This document shows, in pieces, positions 24,129-27,422 of a DNA stretch of 27,422 nucleotides (position 1 is its first letter; each line of letters begins with the position of its first letter). This DNA is from UBA6821 sp044236545 (lineage in GTDB: Bacteria > Verrucomicrobiota > Verrucomicrobiia > Chthoniobacterales > UBA6821). The DNA is taken from contig JBIIGI010000029.1 of NCBI GenBank assembly GCA_044236545.1, positions 1 to 27,422 of the forward strand, in the 5' to 3' direction. The notes below the pieces were generated by a model that was given only the letters and a program-made list of their open reading frames with translations, searched no databases and was not told the DNA's origin. A program made the position numbers and the translations under genes.

Positions 24129-24995
24129 TCAGTTCCTCGCTGTCATCACCCGGAGCAGGATCAGGAACTTTCTGAAAACCGGGACACGGTACCGCTTCGC
24201 GAGGACATCGTAGCGGTCGCGGTGCATCTGCAGGAGGAGGTCGCGGTAGATGCCGCTCATCAGACGGGCGGGACGCATAAGGCGCCGTTGATTGACGGTC
24301 ATTTCCGACCAGACCGACTCCGCCTTGGCAAAGTAGGAGTCCGCCCGCTCGGCCTGATGGTTCAGGAGGTGTGTCAGCGCGGGGGAGGGGACGTTTTCCA
24401 GGATCTCCCGTTCACTCACCCCGAATCGCTCCAGATCCTCCATCGGAAGATAAATCCTTCCCAGCTCGGCATCCTCGGCGACGTCGCGGAGGATGTTGGT
24501 GAGTTGGAGGGCGATGCCCAACTGCTCGGCATAGTTTTCCACGACAGGGCCGGATGCGCCGAAGATCCGGGCGCTGAGCAGGCCGACCACCGAGGCGACC
24601 CGGTGGCAGTAGGTGCGGAGTTCCTCAAAGGTCGCGTAGCGGGTGCGCTCCGTCTCCCCCACATCCATGAGCATGCCACGCACGATCTCCGAGAGCAGGT
24701 GGCGGTCGAGATGCCGCCGGGCAATCATTTCGCGGAATTCCCCGGGGAGTGCTTCTTCTTGCCCCGGCTTCAGTGCCAGGAGCCATGCCTGCAGCAGATC
24801 CCGTTTCTCATCGGGGGTTCTTCCCGGCGAATCGGCGATGTCATCGACCGTGCGGCACCACTCGCCGAAGAGCAGGGCATCTTCCCTGCGTCCGGCGGGC
24901 AGGAGCAGGAGTGCGGGAAGGAGGTTGGAAGCCCGCCTCTGCACGGTTCCTCTGAGTTTCCTCGGGATCGTGGGGAGAGCCTGCGTCTGTTCCAT
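24129..24995 (-). CDS. Squalene/phytoene synthase family protein
   Basis: 288 residues. Two aspartate-rich Mg-diphosphate motifs are clear: DDIAD at 51-55 after CRTV, and DVAED at 171-175 followed by ELGRIYLP. The YAEQLGIALQLTNILRD segment between them is typical of the class. The enzyme condenses two allylic diphosphates (FPP or GGPP) head to head to make presqualene/squalene or phytoene. Which product is not decided by sequence alone; HpnC/HpnD-like hopanoid-pathway members are candidates. No sqs/hpn/crt neighbours are present, and it is transcribed alone on the minus strand. The ATG at 24995 has GAAAG a few bases upstream on the minus strand. Confidence 0.88.
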   Translation of the reverse strand: MEQTQALPTIPRKLRGTVQRRASNLLPALLLLPAGRREDALLFGEWCRTVDDIADSPGRTPDEKRDLLQAWLLALKPGQEEALPGEFREMIARRHLDRHLLSEIVRGMLMDVGETERTRYATFEELRTYCHRVASVVGLLSARIFGASGPVVENYAEQLGIALQLTNILRDVAEDAELGRIYLPMEDLERFGVSEREILENVPSPALTHLLNHQAERADSYFAKAESVWSEMTVNQRRLMRPARLMSGIYRDLLLQMHRDRYDVLAKRYRVPVFRKFLILLRVMTARN

Positions 24996-25057
24996 CTTTC
25001 GGTCGGTGCTTTATCCATAGCGGGGTCCTGCGGAGCTGGAAATCACCGACTCATACG

Positions 25058-25104
25058 CCGTTTCTTTCTTCCTGAGTTCCTGAGTTCCTGATTCCTTCGA
25101 CTCA
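25058..25104. repeat. Short TTCCTGAG tandem run
   Basis: Between the divergent squalene/phytoene synthase and pgsA genes, the plus strand carries TTCCTGAG repeated about 2.5 times (25072-25094). It resembles in character the purine-rich tandem runs at 15.79 and 23.97 kb, read on the other strand. The unit is 8 rather than 7 bases, so a link is plausible but not certain. Confidence 0.4.
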
Positions 25105-25125
25105 AGTCCTTCTTGGACTTTGCAA

Positions 25126-25725
25126 ATGACGCTTCCGAACCAGATCACCATAGCCCGGATCCTGATGATCCCGGTCTTTGTCGTGCTTGCGATCTACTAC
25201 GGGAAGACCGTGGCTTCGGGGCATCCCGACGAGCATCTGCGCATGGCCACGATCGCGGTCTTTCTGGCAGCCGCGCTGAGCGACGGAATCGACGGGTGGC
25301 TGGCCCGCCGCTTTCATCTCAAGTCACGCCTCGGCGCCATCCTCGACCCGATCGCCGACAAGGGGCTCATGCTGACGGCGATCATCACGCTCAGTGTCAC
25401 CCGGTGGCCCTACGAGCTGCCCGTCTGGTATCCCGTCCTCGTGATCGCGCGCGATGTCATGATCGTCACCGGGTGCGGGGTGCTCAGGCTGCTCAACGAT
25501 CATTTCGAGGTGCGTCCCTCGCTTCTCGGGAAGGCCTCCACGTTCCTGCAGATGCTCACCGTCGCGGTCGTGATGCTTCAGTGGCAATACTGCGAGCCCG
25601 TGGTCTGGGTCTCGGGTGTGGTCACTTTGCTGAGCGGATTCTCCTACATGACGGAGGGGGTGCGCCTGTTGCAGGACGGCGGACACACCCACCCCGTCTC
25701 CAACCAATCTTCCGGAAAATCATGA
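25126..25725 (+). CDS. pgsA: CDP-alcohol phosphatidyltransferase (PgsA-like)
   Basis: 199 residues from the ATG at 25126 (a TTG two codons upstream is less likely). The full CDP-OH-P-transf signature is present with exact spacing: D53, D56, G57, A60, R61, then G70, D74 and D78 in DGIDGWLARRFHLKSRLGAI. Hydrophobic stretches on both sides suggest several membrane helices. The most likely reaction is CDP-diacylglycerol plus glycerol-3-phosphate to phosphatidylglycerol-phosphate, the entry to phosphatidylglycerol and cardiolipin; other CDP-alcohol transferases share the motif. Its TGA overlaps the Der ATG (ATGA at 25722-25725), so the two are coupled. Confidence 0.88.
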   Translation: MTLPNQITIARILMIPVFVVLAIYYGKTVASGHPDEHLRMATIAVFLAAALSDGIDGWLARRFHLKSRLGAILDPIADKGLMLTAIITLSVTRWPYELPVWYPVLVIARDVMIVTGCGVLRLLNDHFEVRPSLLGKASTFLQMLTVAVVMLQWQYCEPVVWVSGVVTLLSGFSYMTEGVRLLQDGGHTHPVSNQSSGKS

Positions 25726-27287
25726 GACGCGTTGCCATTATCGGCCGCCCCAACGTGGGCAAATCCTCCCTCTTCAACCGCCTGATGGGCCGCCGCGTCG
25801 CGATCGTCCACGATCAGCCGGGCGTGACCCGCGATCGCCTTGCCGGGATCTGCAAGACGGGCCCCGTTCCCTTTGAGATCATCGATACGGGTGGCATCGG
25901 GGACGCTCCCGATCCCGACTTTGCCGAAGCGACCCATGTCGCGGCACAGGCGGCGATCGCCAGCGCCGATCTCCTGCTCTTTGTCGTGGATGGCCGCGCC
26001 GGCCTCACGCCCCTCGACCGCGAACTGGCCCACATGCTCCGCACCGGCGGGCGCCCCCTCATTCTGATCATCAACAAGATCGACCAGGAGATGCACGAGT
26101 CCCTGGCCTCGGATTTCTTCGAGCTCGGCTTCCCCGAGGTGCTGACCGTCAGCGCGGCCCACGGCCGCGGTACCCATGACCTTCTTGCCGGAATCGGGGA
26201 GAAGCTGGGTGGCATGGATGGGGAGGAGATCGCGGAGGAGGTTCCGGCACCACGGCTCGCGATCGTGGGCCGCCCCAATGTCGGCAAGTCATCGCTTCTC
26301 AACAGGCTGCTCGGTGAGGAGCGGAGCATCGTCAGTAATATTGCCGGGACCACGCGCGACGCGCTCGACGTGCATTGCGATCTCGGCGGGGAGCCGTATG
26401 TCCTCGTCGACACCGCAGGGCTCCGTCACCGCTCGCGCCCCGACACCTCGGTGGAGATTTTCAGCGCCATGCGTTCCGAGGAGGCGATCCGCCGCGCCGA
26501 TGCGGGTCTGCTCGTGATCGACGGTGAGAGCGGCGTCACCACCCAGGATAAGCGCATCGCCGGGATGCTGCAGGAGTCGCAGAAGGCCTGCATCATCCTG
26601 CTGAACAAATGGGATCTTGTCCGCAAGGAGGACGGGGGACGCGCCTCGCAGGGAGAGCAGTCCGAGGTGATCCGCAAGGACCTCTTCTTCCTCGATTACG
26701 CTCCGGTTGTCTGCATCTCGGCCAAGACCGGCCAGGGATTCAGCCGTATTTTCTCGGCGCTCCAGAGCGTCCGCAAGGAGGCCGACACCCGGATCCCGAC
26801 AGGTGAGCTGAACCGGTTCTTCCGCGACACCTTCGAACAGCACCCCCCTCCGTCGAAATCCGGCAAGCGCTTCAAGCTCCTCTACGCGACCCAGATCGTG
26901 CCCGAGGTGCAACGACCTTTCCAACCGCCGGAGTTTCTGCTCTTCGTCAACGATACCGAACTGATCACCGATGCCTACCGGGAGTATCTCTTCAACCAGT
27001 TCCGCGCCCGCTGGCCCTACCCGGGCCTGCCGATACGACTTCGCCTGAAGGGACGCGAGTCCCGCGAGGTGCAGGATCGCAAGAAGGAGGGCAAGGCCGC
27101 CACCCGTGTCCCTGCCTCTATCCAGGAGGAGTCCTCGCCGGTGGTTCAGCCTCCCCGTCCGCCCAAGCCCCGCAGGCCTATCGGCAAGGCCGGTCGCAAG
27201 CCGGTCGTGAAGAAAAAAGGGCGTCAGTCCGTTGCCAAGAGGAAGGCGGTCAAGGGGCCGACGGGACGGCGCGCTTCCCGCCGTTGA
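25722..27287 (+). CDS. der: Der (EngA) ribosome-assembly GTPase with basic C-terminal extension
   Basis: 521 residues from the ATG at 25722. Two tandem G domains are visible, each with a GRPNVGKSS P-loop: at about residues 8-16 and again near 184-192. The second domain also has GTTRDAL and a VDTAGLRHRS switch. A KH-like C-terminal domain follows and ends with TRIPTGELNRFF and FKLLYATQ segments. The last 65 residues are a Lys/Arg/Pro-rich extension (KPRRPIGKAGRKPVVKKKG region), longer than in E. coli Der (490 residues). The protein is essential in characterised bacteria for 50S assembly. The first G domain is immediately downstream of pgsA with an ATGA overlap. The reading frame extends much further upstream, but only the part from this ATG is Der-like. 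Confidence 0.95.
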   Translation: MRRVAIIGRPNVGKSSLFNRLMGRRVAIVHDQPGVTRDRLAGICKTGPVPFEIIDTGGIGDAPDPDFAEATHVAAQAAIASADLLLFVVDGRAGLTPLDRELAHMLRTGGRPLILIINKIDQEMHESLASDFFELGFPEVLTVSAAHGRGTHDLLAGIGEKLGGMDGEEIAEEVPAPRLAIVGRPNVGKSSLLNRLLGEERSIVSNIAGTTRDALDVHCDLGGEPYVLVDTAGLRHRSRPDTSVEIFSAMRSEEAIRRADAGLLVIDGESGVTTQDKRIAGMLQESQKACIILLNKWDLVRKEDGGRASQGEQSEVIRKDLFFLDYAPVVCISAKTGQGFSRIFSALQSVRKEADTRIPTGELNRFFRDTFEQHPPPSKSGKRFKLLYATQIVPEVQRPFQPPEFLLFVNDTELITDAYREYLFNQFRARWPYPGLPIRLRLKGRESREVQDRKKEGKAATRVPASIQEESSPVVQPPRPPKPRRPIGKAGRKPVVKKKGRQSVAKRKAVKGPTGRRASRR

Positions 27288-27321
27288 CAGCGCGCAACCC
27301 GCCGTTTACTTCAAATAACCC

Positions 27322-27422
27322 ATGAACACCTTCCCCTTTCCAGCCGAGCCATCCGAAAAGCAGAATGCCATCGAGGGGGCTATCGGCCGTTGGTTGCTCG
27401 TCGGCATCCCCGTGATCCTGAT
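27322..27422 (+). CDS. N-terminal fragment of a probable membrane protein
   Basis: 33 codons from the ATG at 27322 to the window end, no stop. The translation begins MNTFPFPAEPSEKQNAIEG and ends with a hydrophobic run (WLLVGIPVIL), which would be the start of a first transmembrane helix. It follows der by 34 bases in the same direction. Too little is present to assign a family. Confidence 0.5.
   Translation, partial: MNTFPFPAEPSEKQNAIEGAIGRWLLVGIPVIL

Noticed and set aside
24108..25091. Plus-strand frame opposite the squalene/phytoene synthase
   Set aside because: The synthase has both aspartate-rich motifs; the antisense frame lacks any motif.
1..27422. CRISPR array, prophage or insertion sequence
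   Set aside because: No regularly spaced direct repeats of CRISPR length and no transposase, integrase or phage structural genes were seen.

Overview
The window looks like a chromosomal segment from a member of the Verrucomicrobiota. That is an inference from gene content: LacI-type and GntR/LacI hybrid regulators, DUF4838 and GH127-like enzymes, GC-rich housekeeping genes with weak or absent Shine-Dalgarno sites, and a ThrRS-IF3 gene pair. No rRNA or other decisive taxonomic marker is present.

Region 1 (1-7.68 kb, all on the minus strand, visibly poorer in G+C than the rest) is a glycan-processing locus. It holds a GH127-like beta-L-arabinofuranosidase cut by the window edge, a LacI-family regulator, a DUF4838 protein with a GH67/GH20-like N-terminus, a small secreted beta-rich protein, a secreted protein joining a GATase-like domain to a TIM-barrel, and a WbsX/GH99-like enzyme. 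The last three, in transcription order WbsX-like, GATase/TIM-barrel, small secreted protein, are translationally coupled (2-nt gap, then an ATGA overlap). No SusC/SusD pair or transporter is visible.

Region 2 (7.93-12.41 kb, plus strand, GC-rich) is a compact catabolic operon: a NagB-like sugar-phosphate isomerase/deaminase, a PfkB kinase, a small alpha/beta-barrel-like protein, an amidohydrolase, and a GntR-HTH/LacI-sensor regulator. The substrate is unknown. The gene set suggests uptake of an acylated or amino sugar, phosphorylation, and conversion into central metabolism.

Region 3 (12.46-17.28 kb, minus strand) is housekeeping: a MoeB-rhodanese E1-like protein, a Trm112-like protein, threonyl-tRNA synthetase without its N-terminal TGS domain, initiation factor IF3 that appears to start at AUU, and a HAD phosphatase overlapping the end of infC. 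rpmI and rplT do not follow infC.

Region 4 (17.48-22.14 kb, plus strand) is an exopolysaccharide export module: an outer-membrane beta-barrel, a Wzc-type chain-length determinant/BY-kinase with a tyrosine-rich tail, and a short Wza-like export protein, with no glycosyltransferases nearby. A tRNA-Asp(GTC) gene follows on the opposite strand.

Region 5 (22.5-27.42 kb) holds a UbiD decarboxylase, a squalene/phytoene synthase-like gene on the opposite strand, a CDP-alcohol phosphatidyltransferase (PgsA-like) overlapping the Der GTPase gene, and the first 33 codons of a probable membrane protein. Several intergenic spaces (near 12.43, 15.79, 23.97-24.12 and 25.06 kb) carry short purine-rich tandem repeats that look like a dispersed genomic repeat family.
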